Shown piece by piece: positions 1 through 9,740 of a stretch of DNA of 64,000 nt (position 1 is its first letter; each line of letters opens with the position of its first letter). Origin of the DNA: Prosopocoilus inquinatus (taxonomy: Eukaryota; Arthropoda; Insecta; Coleoptera; Lucanidae); NCBI GenBank assembly GCA_036172665.1, contig CM069875.1:21049806-21113805 (forward strand). Reading direction: 5' to 3'. The translations under genes and the position numbers were made by a program. The notes below the pieces were generated by a model. That model had not been told where the DNA came from. It searched no databases and saw nothing but the letters and a program-made list of their open reading frames with translations.

Positions 1-28
1 GAACTCATCAATTAATATTAATCCAGTA

Positions 29-573
29 ATGACTAATAATTCTCCTTCTGTTCGTCGACCGAGGACTTTTAATCTACCGAGGACTAATGTTAGTGAATCT
101 GCTAATATTATATCCAATATTCAGAATTTGTCATCTTCACAATCACAACCGGAACTACTTATCCCACCCTCTCAAATTCCACCTTCTCGACTTCAGATTT
201 CACCTTCTCGGCTTGAAATTTCCTCTCCTAGTGTCCGAACCTCTACACCTATTCGATCCCTTTCCTCGTCACAACATGTTATACCCCTTCCTTCACCCTC
301 TCCCAATTTAGTGGGAGTTATCTCAACAGCAGTCCAAAATTATTATGACGGAATTATGCCTGAAGTCAGGACTGTTGTTTAGAGGGTGAGAAAAATCTTA
401 GAAAAGTCACGGATGAGTTGCAATCTTGTCGTGAAATTTTACGTACAGTTCGCTTAAGGTCTCCGACTGACCAGGCTTTAAACGAACAATATAACAAAAT
501 TTCCCTCATTCACAACCGTCTGAGCCTGATCCAAGATTTGTTTCATAATCTTGTCGCAGACATATCTATTTAA
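29..573 (+). pseudogene. Ser/Pro-rich coiled-coil protein of the Polinton-like element, one frameshift
   Basis: An ATG ORF at 29-382 encodes a Ser/Pro-rich, low-complexity protein with repeated PPS and SPSR patterns, ending at TAG 380-382. In the +1 frame from 382 the reading continues for 63 codons to TAA 571-573. That part is a charged amphipathic helix (motif KVTDELQSCREIL) resembling a coiled coil. The two parts look like one protein of about 180 residues broken by a one-base shift near 380. I do not recognise the family. A short unrecognised intron is a less likely explanation, since no good donor/acceptor pair was seen. It is the first visible gene, followed by a spliced small gene in the same direction. 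Confidence 0.5.
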
Positions 574-768
574 AAGATTAAGTTTGATTTAGTGTCTTAA
601 GATTTAACTTCTTCTCTTAAGTAGATATGTCTGTGAATTATATTGTTGTTCAATGGTTTGTTCCTCACATGAAGTTGGAAATGTTGTCGAGGTATTAGGT
701 ATGTTTTCGAGGATATAAAAAATTATTTTTCTTTGTACAATTTTTAATAATTGTTATTCGTTTTACAG

Positions 769-1232
769 ATGAGTTCTTCACCAAACGTGCCTCTTGTGAA
801 GTCAATTTTCATGAGGCAAGTGGAACTGAAAGTGAGTAATCTAATTTGTATTTTACGGTTTACATATGTGATTATTTACTTTTTCAGTTAACGGACGGAA
901 CTCTGATTAATGCAGAAACGGCGGTAGTGAATTATCGCATGGTTCATCCACGTCTCGAACCTTCACCCAGCTACACTCCAACGCCGCTAGCGGCGGCCAC
1001 ACCTAAACGAAGGCCGCCGGTGCAGCAAGTGGCGGCGCCTCAACGCATCCGCCTAAAAAGGAGGGTGTTTGCGCCGCCAGTGTTGGAGCCTCTACCAAGA
1101 CCTTTACCATTAAAGGTGGAGGTGGAGGAGGAAAGGGCAGAGGTGGAAGTCGAATCCACGATGGATGAATCTTGGGTTCGTTATCGTTCATTACATTTCA
1201 ACATTTTAATAACATCTTATTTTTTACAGTGA
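769..1232 (+). CDS. Small spliced protein with basic middle and acidic tail
   Basis: Proposed exons are 769-831, 888-1175 and 1230 onward. Intron 1 (832-887) has GTGAGT and a TTTTTCAG acceptor. Intron 2 (1176-1229, 54 nt, weaker donor GTTCGT, acceptor TTTTTTACAG) is a multiple of three. Splicing joins a TGG codon directly to the TGA at 1230-1232, and reading through the intron reaches the same stop. The product is about 117 residues: a short N-terminus, a Pro/Ala/Arg-rich middle with KRR and RLKRR clusters that could act as a nuclear signal, then an acidic EVEEERAEVEVE tail. A possible 5' UTR intron ends at 768 (TTTTACAG just before the ATG). No family is recognised. The intron calls rest on splice-site consensus and frame continuity only. 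Confidence 0.45.
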
Positions 1233-1262
1233 GGAGCATTAATCAGAGTGGCTGGAGAAGCC

Positions 1263-1352
1263 AGTTAGAAATATTAATTTAGTTAGAGATATTAATTTAG
1301 TTAGAAATATTAATTTAGTTAGAAATATTAATTTAGTTAGGAACATTAATTT
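1263..1352. repeat. 18-bp tandem repeat, five copies
   Basis: Five consecutive 18-bp units (consensus AGTTAGAAATATTAATTT) begin at 1263, 1281, 1299, 1317 and 1335. Only single-base changes separate the units; the last is the most divergent. The array lies between the small spliced gene and the ATPase gene, in their AT-rich spacer. Confidence 0.9.
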
Positions 1353-1526
1353 ATTATATTTATTTAAATAAATAATTTATGAGTTTTAGTAGGAGTGTTT
1401 ATATAGCAGTTGATATTGATAACTACAACACAGTAATAGAGTATCGCGTTTGGTAAAGAGGAAATTAATAACGTGTTGTAAGGAGCAAAAATATTTTGAA
1501 TATTTTTGAAAAATATTATTTTAAAT

Positions 1527-2216
1527 ATGAAGTTTCAACAACAGTCTTTAAAGTTACCCGTACAAAATTTCGACGATGCAATCGCAAATGAAACCTTTAA
1601 ACGTCACAGTGTTCTCTTCGGAGGATCAAGTAAACGCGTTATCATTAGCGGGAGCTCAGGGGCTGGTAAAAGTAATTCCTTAGTGACATTATTAACCCAT
1701 CCGAACGGATTACGTTTCAAAAATTTATACATCTGCTGTAAGACCTTATCTCAGGGGAAGTATAAATTTCTCCGACATTTGCTATCAACAGTGCCCGAAA
1801 TAGGTTACTTTGAAATTTCCGATATTGAAAAAATGGTATCACCTACAACTGTAAAAGAATATTCAGTCGTTGTTTTTGATGATGTTCAGCGTACTACACA
1901 AAATTTAATTAAAGAATTTTTCTCCTTTGGACGTCATAGAAATGTTGACTGCTTTTATTTAAGTCAAACTTACAGTGCAATACCCAAACAAATGATTCGT
2001 GATAATTGTAATTTCTTAATACTATTTCGTCAAGATTTCACAAATTTGAAACACGTTTACGATGATTACGTCAGCGGAGATATGACTATGGACCAGTTTC
2101 GTAATATCTGTTACGCTTGTTGGAAGGAACCGTTTGGTTTCTTAGTTATTGATACCGATTGTTCCATAAACGCAGGGAGATATCGTAAAGGATTCGACAC
2201 GTACATATATCTTTAA
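1527..2216 (+). CDS. FtsK/HerA-type genome-packaging ATPase of the Polinton-like element
   Basis: A P-loop ATPase of about 229 residues. Walker A is GSSGAGKS near residue 43 (about 1650-1674). Walker B is VVVFDDVQ near residue 114. A sensor-like segment (DCFYLSQTY) follows. The length and layout fit the A32/FtsK-HerA packaging ATPases of Polintons, adenovirus-like elements and large DNA viruses, which drive DNA into the capsid. ATG 1527 is preferred because the in-frame extension upstream to 1506 has no ATG. The frame is open throughout, so this is one of the intact genes of the element. It lies in the same direction as the DUF8207-like gene, about 90 bp upstream of it. Function is inferred from family motifs. 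Confidence 0.85.
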   Translation: MKFQQQSLKLPVQNFDDAIANETFKRHSVLFGGSSKRVIISGSSGAGKSNSLVTLLTHPNGLRFKNLYICCKTLSQGKYKFLRHLLSTVPEIGYFEISDIEKMVSPTTVKEYSVVVFDDVQRTTQNLIKEFFSFGRHRNVDCFYLSQTYSAIPKQMIRDNCNFLILFRQDFTNLKHVYDDYVSGDMTMDQFRNICYACWKEPFGFLVIDTDCSINAGRYRKGFDTYIYL

Positions 2217-2305
2217 AACCACTACATTTTACATAGTTCTTTCATTTTTACATAGTTCTACAGTTCTTCAGTACTGTAACAGACGTTAAAGGATGCGGAT
2301 GCACC

Positions 2306-3529
2306 ATGAGTAACAAACTTAAAGCAGAATTAGGCACTGCGCGCGAAAGTTTGCGTACTAAATTAAAAACACTTAAATCCGATATTGCACAAGCAAAACA
2401 TCATGCGGAGCAATCAAAAAAGTATCTGCAGACAACTTATTCACCTATTGTAGAGCCACTCCGAGATATTGTCAATAAGCTAGATGTTCGCAGCGTATTA
2501 CCTATGAAAGAGGAGCAACAGTCATACGAAGCCAGTGAAAAGAGATTGAAAGAGGAGCCAAAGAGTTCTTTCCTACGAAAAAGACCGATTTATAAATTGA
2601 GATCTGATCCTTCTTTCATACGAAGAAGACCGAGTTATAAATTAAAATCCGATCCTTCGTCGCGAATTGGATTGTCAGAGGAGCATTATGTGGGTACTTC
2701 AACACCACTTGGACGTGAAATTAAACAACCTTCCATCTTAGAAGATGAAGAAATTCTTGAGGTTCCTCATGAAAAGTCCACATCTCCAACTTCAAAATCT
2801 GTTTATGAAGAAGCAGAAGAATATGACACCGAAAGCAGTAACCCCCCTGCGGACGAATCCCTGGCTCATGCTCGTACACTTCTAGAAGAATGAAAATCAT
2901 TACTTCGGACTAGATTAGAATCACCGCTGGTCGAAGCTGCCTTAGAATCGTATCATCCGTTAGCACATGATTATGTTACACGATTTGAAACTGATGTAGA
3001 AAATGAATTCGATACAAAATACGGTGTAAGAGAAGAAGATGAGAGATTGTTTGTTGGGAACCAGGAGCTTAAGTTTGACGGTCCCGATCTTGTAATTGGA
3101 GACTTGGCGTATAAGGGTACTAAAGGTTTATACGAGCTGGTTTTTAAAAAAAATCCAGAGAAATTTACGTTTCACGATGTGCGAGACTATAGAGATATAT
3201 TGAGAAGAACTAGTGCGTTTAAAGTTAATTATAATCCCTCAGGGCGAATATCTGCAAGCAGAGGATTTAAATATGTGAATATTATAAAACCAATAATTCA
3301 GGGAAAACCACCAAACGTTTGGTGGGCGCGAAGCTGGAAAACAGGTGGAGCTTTGGAGAAAAAGCTTGTACCTAACAAATGTTTGCAGTATCAATACTGG
3401 GATGATCCTAACGAACTAGTAGAACGATTGCGTTTATTGAACGCATCCAAATCAGCAGGTCACTCCGCACATAACAATGAAATCATAGCGATCATTGAAG
3501 AATTAAAAGTGGCTAAAATTATTTTGTAA
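2306..3529 (+). pseudogene. DUF8207-like protein of Polinton-type elements, interrupted by one TGA
   Basis: One frame runs from ATG 2306 to TAA 3527-3529 (407 codons) with a single in-frame TGA at 2891-2893. The N-terminal part is a lysine-rich coiled-coil-like helix (residues 1-60) followed by an Arg/Lys-rich linker containing a repeated FxRxRPxYKLxSDPS unit. The C-terminal part has the features I associate with DUF8207: a GLYEL segment, a YRDILRRTSA segment and a distal motif of the form WDDPNELVERLRLLNAS followed by AGH and a terminal EIIAIIEEL helix. Such proteins occur beside PolB and F54H12.3-type integrases in many invertebrate genomes; their role is unknown and could be structural or DNA-binding. 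The single stop most likely arose by point mutation. Confidence 0.65.
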
Positions 3530-3597
3530 ATTGTAGTATTTAGTGGAGTGCAAGCGAGCACACATTTCAGTTTCACATAGTTGTTGATTGATTCACA

Positions 3598-3984
3598 ATG
3601 ACTATTGATAAGTTTGGAAGACACGTTCATAAACACACAGTTTTCAAACACATTGCTGCTACACCATTACTTTACGAAACATTATTAGACTTTCAGAGTC
3701 AAGAGCTTAACGCCGAAAGTGTATATTTGCTTTCAAATAGAGGTCACCAAACGACGTATACGATCCAAGAAACTTGCGTTGTTAAAAAAGTACTACTTAT
3801 TCATCGACCTACTATTGTCACCATTACAGTATCCATCAACGCTATAAATTGTACTGATACTTTAATTGGAAGAACGTTGAATGTGGGAGATCAAATCTCG
3901 TTTACTTGCACATCTTCAGTTTGTGCAGTTCCATTATTTGTTGAATTCATCGTAAGAAAACGAGTTCTAACTGAAAATGTCTAA
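3598..3984 (+). CDS. Small beta-rich protein of the Polinton-like element
   Basis: A complete 128-codon ORF with ATG at 3598. The sequence is rich in Val, Ile and Thr in alternating patterns (for example TIVTITVSIN) and probably folds as a beta sandwich. It has no signal peptide or membrane segment. Its stop overlaps the start of the integrase gene by 8 bp (3977-3984), so the two are tightly packed. I do not recognise the family. Position between the DUF8207-like gene and the integrase and the predicted beta structure make a minor structural protein possible, but that is inference only. Confidence 0.6.
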   Translation: MTIDKFGRHVHKHTVFKHIAATPLLYETLLDFQSQELNAESVYLLSNRGHQTTYTIQETCVVKKVLLIHRPTIVTITVSINAINCTDTLIGRTLNVGDQISFTCTSSVCAVPLFVEFIVRKRVLTENV

Positions 3985-4921
3985 TCTATCTTCTAATGTG
4001 AAACGTGATGTTGTTAATGAGTTGCACAAACCAGCAAGGAAAAACTTTCACCGTCGTCGAGTAATAATAAAAGGATTCAGAGATCTCTTCCAAGCAGACT
4101 TAATTGAAATGCTACCTTATGCCAAGATAAACAAAGTATACAAATACATTCTGACAGTGATCAACGCATTTTCCAAGTATGCTTGGGGAATACCATTAAA
4201 AAATAAGACAAGTAAAGAAGTAACCAAAGCTTTTCAATCGATTTTATCTGAAGGTAGAAATTCTGTACCGAAAAATATACAAACAGATAACGGAAAGGAA
4301 TTTTACAATGCAGAGTTCCAAAATTTAATGAAGAAATATAGAATTAATCACTATAGCGCATACTCAAATTTAAAAAGTTCGATAGTCGAAAGATTTAATA
4401 GAACCCTAAAACAAAAAATGTGGAAAGAATTTAGCATGCAAGGAAATTTCGGATGGTTCAATTTATTACCAAAGCTAATTGAAGAATACAATAACACTGT
4501 TCACAGTACGACGGGTTACAAACCCAGCAAGATAAATCAAAGAAATGCGCAAAGTATTTTACAGTCCGTCTACAGCAACCTTAAAATTGTGGATCCAAGA
4601 ATTGCAAAATTTAAAATTGGAGATCATGTGCGCATCAGTAAATACAGACAAGCATTTTCGAAGATGTACACTCCGAATTGGTCCAACGAAATATTTACTA
4701 TTTCGTCGGTGCAGAATACTAATCCCAGAACATATCTAATTAAAGACGCTGATGGTGAAGCCATTCTTGGTGGGTTTTATGAGTACGAGTTACAAAAAGT
4801 AAAACATCCAGATATATATTTAATTAATGTATTGAGAGAAAAAGGTAATAAAGCGCTCGTAAGTTATTTAGGATTGAGTTCTAAACATGATTCATGGATA
4901 CCAAAACGCAATGTTTTATAA
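3977..4921 (+). CDS. Retroviral-type DDE integrase with chromodomain-like tail (F54H12.3-like)
   Basis: A complete 314-residue integrase. The catalytic core shows D in LFQADLIEM (about residue 36), D in QTDNGKEF, and E in SIVERFNRTL, the DDE pattern of retroviral-type integrases. The N-terminal zinc-binding HHCC domain is absent; the protein begins close to the core, as in the family annotated as transposon-derived protein F54H12.3. The C-terminal 60 residues (YELQKVKHPDIYLINVL, then WIPKRNVL) resemble a chromodomain, as in Polinton integrases. It would insert element DNA into host chromatin. The frame is intact although the polymerase beside it is broken. It converges with PolB, with an AT-rich spacer (4922-5028) between them. 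Confidence 0.88.
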   Translation: MSNLSSNVKRDVVNELHKPARKNFHRRRVIIKGFRDLFQADLIEMLPYAKINKVYKYILTVINAFSKYAWGIPLKNKTSKEVTKAFQSILSEGRNSVPKNIQTDNGKEFYNAEFQNLMKKYRINHYSAYSNLKSSIVERFNRTLKQKMWKEFSMQGNFGWFNLLPKLIEEYNNTVHSTTGYKPSKINQRNAQSILQSVYSNLKIVDPRIAKFKIGDHVRISKYRQAFSKMYTPNWSNEIFTISSVQNTNPRTYLIKDADGEAILGGFYEYELQKVKHPDIYLINVLREKGNKALVSYLGLSSKHDSWIPKRNVL

Positions 4922-5028
4922 TAAATATTTATTAACTACAACTGTAAACATACAATACAATACACAATAAATGAATTTTACAAATTAATTTATTTACTTT
5001 CTAACAGAACTTATAAATAAAACATACT

Positions 5029-8000
5029 TTATTTATTTTCTAATTCTTTTTCCAGTTTTTCAATTAGTTCTTTTAGTTTTTTATCTCTTTCTATATCAGC
5101 AATTTTATGGTGACCCCACGCCAGAGTATGAATTTTGTCATCCAAAATATAACGTTTATCGTCTTTAGATGATAAGGCAATTTTATTTTTCAACTCCGTA
5201 TACACCGTATGAAAATCCGAGTGAAACACGTATATCTTTTTAAAAATAAAACCATCTCGTTCAATGATTTCTTTGGAGTCATCTACAGATAAGTATTTAT
5301 CTATAACGTATTTTTTAACACCTTTTGCTTTCTTAGTACATTTTGAAATAAGCTTTACACAGTAGGCTTTCGCACCGGTCCCGAAAAAAGATTCTATAAC
5401 CTGTCCTGCGTATTCGTCTTCAAATCGTCCAATAACTGATTCAGTTCGAGGCATTTCATGTACATTATTCGGTGGGTAATTTGAGGTATCAAATTTATCT
5501 AAATTTTGCTTTGTCATCGTATACATTATCAGTATTAACGGTCAGTATTAAACTATCCGTATCAGTATATAATAAAGCTGCTCTATTGTTATATTTCCGC
5601 TTTATAAAATTGTAATAAAAATCGTACATTACTGTTTTTGATATTTCCAAAACACAAAACCCTACGTATAAAGGTTTATTATAATTTACTTGTACTTTGC
5701 ATAATTCTATTGCGGCCAGGTGATCACTAAAAATTTTACTCGATTTATAGTTGGGTTTAGCTATCAATGATTCAGCTCCCGGTCTTCGATTATGGGTTTC
5801 CCAGCTGGTGGCCAATTTAATGTCGACGCGATTCTCAACATTTTCCATAGTTTTACCGAAAACACTATTATTTAATAATTTGTAAAAAAAAAATTCGAAT
5901 TCGTTTTTAGCTTCAGCTCGTTTTTGTGAATTAAAGTCTATGTATATTTTTAGCCAACGAGATTGCTTAAATTTAATTGCCCTATGAATTTGGTTTAATA
6001 TTAAACCATTTTCCAAACATTGTTTCAGATTTAAATAGTGAATTATGTATTTCCTTTTGTTGTACAGATTTGGAATAAGTTTACCATATTTCGAATTTGG
6101 TGGAATTATGGTTTCCGGACAAAATGGTAATTCGTTGTGGTTGTCATGTAAATGAGTCGGGTATTCCAAATCTACTTCGAATATGTACCCGACATCTGAA
6201 TTTTCTTCTAACTCTGAAATGTTAAGATTGTTAATCTGTTCTGTACACAACCAAGTAAATTCTCCCCACGGAAATCTGGAACACATTGCGTGACCGTACA
6301 GATTTGTAGCATCAAGATATAGTAAATATTTAGTTGCCTTCTTAGAGTCAAAACCATGCACAAATTTATTATTAGCGTTTTCGATTCTTTTAGTGCACAT
6401 ACTCACTCCACCGCGTATACCCATTCTAAAAAAATGTAGCATATCTTAACATTGCATCCCAACTTAATCCTGGAGCGGTGAAAAAATGGCAAGGATCTAG
6501 TTTGTAATTATCAATACAAAGGTCTCTGAAATTTTCAAATACGTCTGCCAACAGTAGAACATCAGATGTTACGTATACATCACTGTAATCACCCATAGTT
6601 TTACAGTTAAATAAATTCCAAACGCGCTGTGCTCTCTCATAATCTTCATCACTTACGTGTTCATCATACAGCACATCATAAAACTCTTTCTTAGAAGGTA
6701 AAGTGGGAAAATCTAATTTCATAAGTGAGTCAATAAAACAATACGGGAAAATTCCTTTTTGACGTATTAATTTAAACATCTCCTCATCGTTAAAATATTT
6801 TCTAATTTCCTTACATTGCCAATCTTCCAAGTATGAGCTTAATTTCTGTAAAGACGATTGCATGAAACGAAAAGAATCTACAAATCTTATTTTGAAATAT
6901 ACTTTACGCTTTTTACCTTTACAGTCTGTCTTATCCCCCACGTGTATTAATTTCGAAAAGGATATATATTTTTCCTTATTTTGTGCGATCACGTCCACAT
7001 CTTCACCTTCTAATGCCATTGTCTTTACAAACAAGTGACTGTCATAATTAGAAAGATTATGAAAAAACACTGGAATAAATTTTGGTATTTTAAAATTAAT
7101 GTTGCACACAGAATGAGCAGCACCTCTAAACGCTCCCGATAAATGTTCGTGATCACGCACCTTCTCCTTAACTTCTAGTATTGGTTTTTCACAAATATGA
7201 CACATTGTTGCACGGTCGTATGCCTCTTTTTCTTCTCGTGTTAAATCAGTCATCGGCTCAATTTTACTTAAATATTTATCGTAAATTTCTTTAATATCTT
7301 TTTCTAACCATTTTATAAACTCAGTGGCGGCATTCCCTCCGCGATATAACTTTAACATTGATAATTAATGAGGTTCGTGTTCATAACACTTAACAGTGAA
7401 AGATTTATCTGGATTTGGTTCTACTCTGTCCAGTGGTTTTAGCAATGCTTCGAAATCGGCATATATAACAAAAGGAAGTTTTAACTGTTTTTCAAAATTT
7501 TCAAATTGTAATATATCTCTGGCAAGGATTCACCATACTTATTTATTTTTAACTCTGTCGATGGTAAAACTGTTTTGATAACTTTACAGTCTTCCCTCTC
7601 GTGTCGTTGCAATTTTTCAATACATGGAAAATATCATCCTTCACAAATATATTTCTCGTGACCGTGATGTGAAGTCTGTTTTGACACTAAACGTGATAAA
7701 TTTTTAATCCAACAATAGTGAGTATTTCCGTTGTTGTCATCAATTAATAATAAGTTTATATGAATATTTTTTCTATTTTTAGTAAAATGTAACGGTCCTA
7801 CAACTTCATCAACCGTAACCTTACCATTATAATGGGAACCGAGTCCGTAGACATTTATAGAAATATTGTTCTTGCTTTCAAATTTCTTCACGTAACAAAC
7901 TTTCAGTGGAAATTCTAGGTCAGTGAAATCCGCTACTGTGTTATAATGGGGATACGAAGACATCCTTTGAGGAAGACCTGTCGGTTGACGTTATCGCCCA

Positions 8001-8419
8001 GGCAAAGCAAGCGTTGTTATTTCTAACATTTATGACAGCTTTCTTCGCACTTATTGAAGACGGTAATGGCATGAAGCTGGATGCTTTCAGTGGATTGTAT
8101 TTATTAATGTTGACTTCCATATATAAAATTCTGCACAAAGTCCATCCTGTAACAATATTTGCAACTTTAAGTTTTATTCTAAACGATTGCACCTATTATT
8201 TGTTTTACCTGAATCTCGCTCCTGAAATTCCGACATTTTTACATGTATTTCGTTTACAAAATCACGATATATATTGTATATATCAGTTCCAAAACAAGTT
8301 ATTTTATTCTTGGTGTTAAAAGATTTTATCTCAGAACTTTCTTTAGAATCTAAGAAATATACTCCGAAAATTTCCACATTCCACTTTATTATAAAACATG
8401 TTTGATTGCAATCAAACAT
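5029..8419 (-). pseudogene. Protein-primed family B DNA polymerase, spliced, multiply broken
   Basis: Reads leftward from 8419. Motifs in order: an N-terminal region ending in FQERDSG; a zinc-finger-like patch (YICEG); exonuclease I YADFE (about 7450-7466); Exo II FHNLSNYDSHLF; palm motif A YLDATNLYG; motif B KLLNNSVFGKT; motif C YTDTDS. These identify a protein-primed PolB of Polinton type, which replicates the element. A 62-nt intron with GT-AG ends (8147-8208) joins the frames in phase. Visible lesions: frameshift near 7990, TGA 7634-7636, frameshift near 7480, TAA 7365-7367, frameshift with a small deletion near 6430, and a one-base frameshift near 5515. The catalytic motifs survive but on separate frames, so no active polymerase can be made. 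Confidence 0.88.
8147..8208 (-). other. Spliceosomal intron inside the PolB pseudogene
   Basis: On the minus strand the coding frame reaches a GTAAAA donor at 8208 and resumes after a TTACAG acceptor ending at 8147. Removing these 62 nt joins RDSG to WTL in a single frame, where the unspliced frame would hit a stop. This explains an apparent frameshift as an intron rather than a lesion. Confidence 0.75.
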
Positions 8420-8429
8420 GTTTTATAAT
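8388..8429. repeat. Perfect 42-bp palindrome
   Basis: The left half (8388-8408) begins ATTATAAAACATGTTTGATT and the right half (8409-8429) is its exact reverse complement, with no spacer. It overlaps the first codons of the PolB reading frame at the apparent right limit of the Polinton-like element. It may be a terminal or replication-associated structure, or a foldback created by repair. Confidence 0.9.
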
Positions 8430-8597
8430 TTTAATAAGCACTATCACGTTCACTACGTTCAATAAGTTGGTAAACTCAATCTGAGGGTCAACCGTCGTCT
8501 GCGGGTATCAAATTAAACATCTCCTTAAATAGGTACATATTCAATAACAGGTTGCGTCAGGGTTATTTCAAAACAATTACATTTGTGTCACCGCGCT

Positions 8598-9529
8598 TCA
8601 AGGTCCGTTACGAGGTCACCTCAGTCATTTTAAGGTCGCCTCAAGGTCATCCCAAGGTCACCTCACGGTCATTTAAAGGTCACCTCAGAGTCATTTCAAG
8701 GTCATTTCAAGGTCACCTCGAGGTCATTTCAAGGTCATCTCAAGGTCATTTCAAGGTCACCTCAAGGTCATTTCAAGGTCACCTCGAGGTCATTTCAAGG
8801 TCACCTCAAGGTCATTTCAAGGTCACCTCGATGTCATTTCAAGGTCACCTCAGGGTAATTTCAAGGTCACCTCAGTCATTTCAAGGTCACCTCAAGGTCG
8901 TTTCAAGGTCATCTCAAGGTCATTTAAAGGTCACTATCAACGTCACCTCAAGGTCATTTCAAGGTCACCTCAAGGTCATTTCAAGGTCACCTCAAGGTCA
9001 TTTCAAGGTCACCTCAAGGTCATTTCAAGGTCATTTGAAGGTCATTTCAAGGTCACCTCAAGGTCATTTCTAGGTCACCTCAAGGTCATTTCAAGGTCAC
9101 CTCAAGGTCATTTCAAGGTCATTTCAAGGTCACCTCAAGGTCATTTCAAGGTCATTTCAAGGTCACCTCAAGGTCATTTCAAGGTCATTTCAAGGTCACC
9201 TCAAGGTCATTTCAAGGTCATTTCAAGGTCACCTCAAGGTCACCTCAAGGTCACCTCAAGGTCATTTCAAGGTTACCTCAAGGTCATTTCAAGGTCACCT
9301 CAAGGTCATTTCTAGGTCACCTCAAGGTCATTTCTAGGTCATTTCAAGGTCACCTCAAGGTCATTTCAAGGTCATTTCAAGGTCACCTCAAGGTCACCTC
9401 AAGGTCATTTCAAAGTTACCTCAAGGTCATTTCAAGGTCACCTCAAGGTCATTTCAAGGTCACCTCAAGGTCATTTCAAGGTCATCTCAAGGTCACCTCA
9501 AGGTCATTTCAAGGTCACCTCAAGGTCAT
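8598..9529. repeat. 11-bp-period array of AGGTCA half-sites (direct repeat, spacing 5)
   Basis: About 930 bp of near-perfect tandem repeat. The 22-bp unit is AAGGTCATTTC followed by AAGGTCACCTC, so AGGTCA recurs every 11 bp with 5-bp spacers TTTCA and CCTCA. Roughly 80 hexamers are present, most preceded by TCA, giving TCAAGGTCA. AGGTCA is the nuclear-receptor half-site, and TCAAGGTCA is the extended monomer site of the FTZ-F1/SF-1 and ERR classes. The array has an open reading frame only because of its periodicity. It lies in the receptor gene downstream of exon 2, in an intron. Confidence 0.93.
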
Positions 9530-9649
9530 GAGCTTGACCTTGAAGCTCATGGTGGGGTCAAGTCAGGATTAGGCCGATTCTGGAACCTCCTCCGACCTTG
9601 ACCTTGAATTTTATTGGTCAAGGTCGGAGGAGGTTCCAGAATCGGCCTA
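9527..9649. repeat. Two hairpins terminating the AGGTCA array
   Basis: A 9-bp inverted repeat (CATGAGCTT, 9527-9535, with 9543-9551) is followed by a perfect 34-bp inverted repeat (9570-9603 with 9616-9649) around a 12-nt loop (9604-9615). The larger arms contain TGACC/GGTCA, that is, array half-sites in both orientations. The strict complementarity suggests recent origin. Confidence 0.9.
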
Positions 9650-9740
9650 TTCCTACTACTGACTCAGCTCTGTCTTCGGTGACGTTTACTTTCCTAGTCT
9701 ATTACGTCGAAGTATACATGTGGAATCCGAACTAACACTA

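Larger units (their letters stand above)
1..8430. mobile_element. Polinton/Maverick-like DNA element, left end outside the window, decayed
   Basis: A block of genes typical of self-synthesising DNA transposons. Rightward genes: a coiled-coil protein, a small charged spliced protein, a FtsK/HerA-type ATPase, a DUF8207-like protein, a beta-rich small protein and a retroviral-type integrase. Leftward: a protein-primed DNA polymerase B converging on the integrase. ATPase, PolB and integrase together are the signature of Polintons and related adintovirus-like elements. No double-jeryroll major capsid, penton or adenoviral-type protease was recognised, though the left end is cut off. Several genes carry nonsense or frameshift lesions, so this copy is dead. 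No terminal inverted repeat was identified; the right limit is set by the PolB start and the palindrome at 8388-8429. Confidence 0.85.

Noticed and set aside
8174..8192. Frameshift in PolB between the frames ending at 8174 and starting at 8192
   Set aside because: A GT-AG intron at 8147-8208 explains the change of frame better than a lesion.
8552..9073. 173-codon open frame rich in Ser, Gly and His
   Set aside because: It is the translation of the AGGTCA tandem array; the periodic peptide follows from the repeat.
8598..9529. Regular repeat array as a CRISPR
   Set aside because: There are no unique spacers; the repeats are contiguous 11-bp units in eukaryotic DNA.
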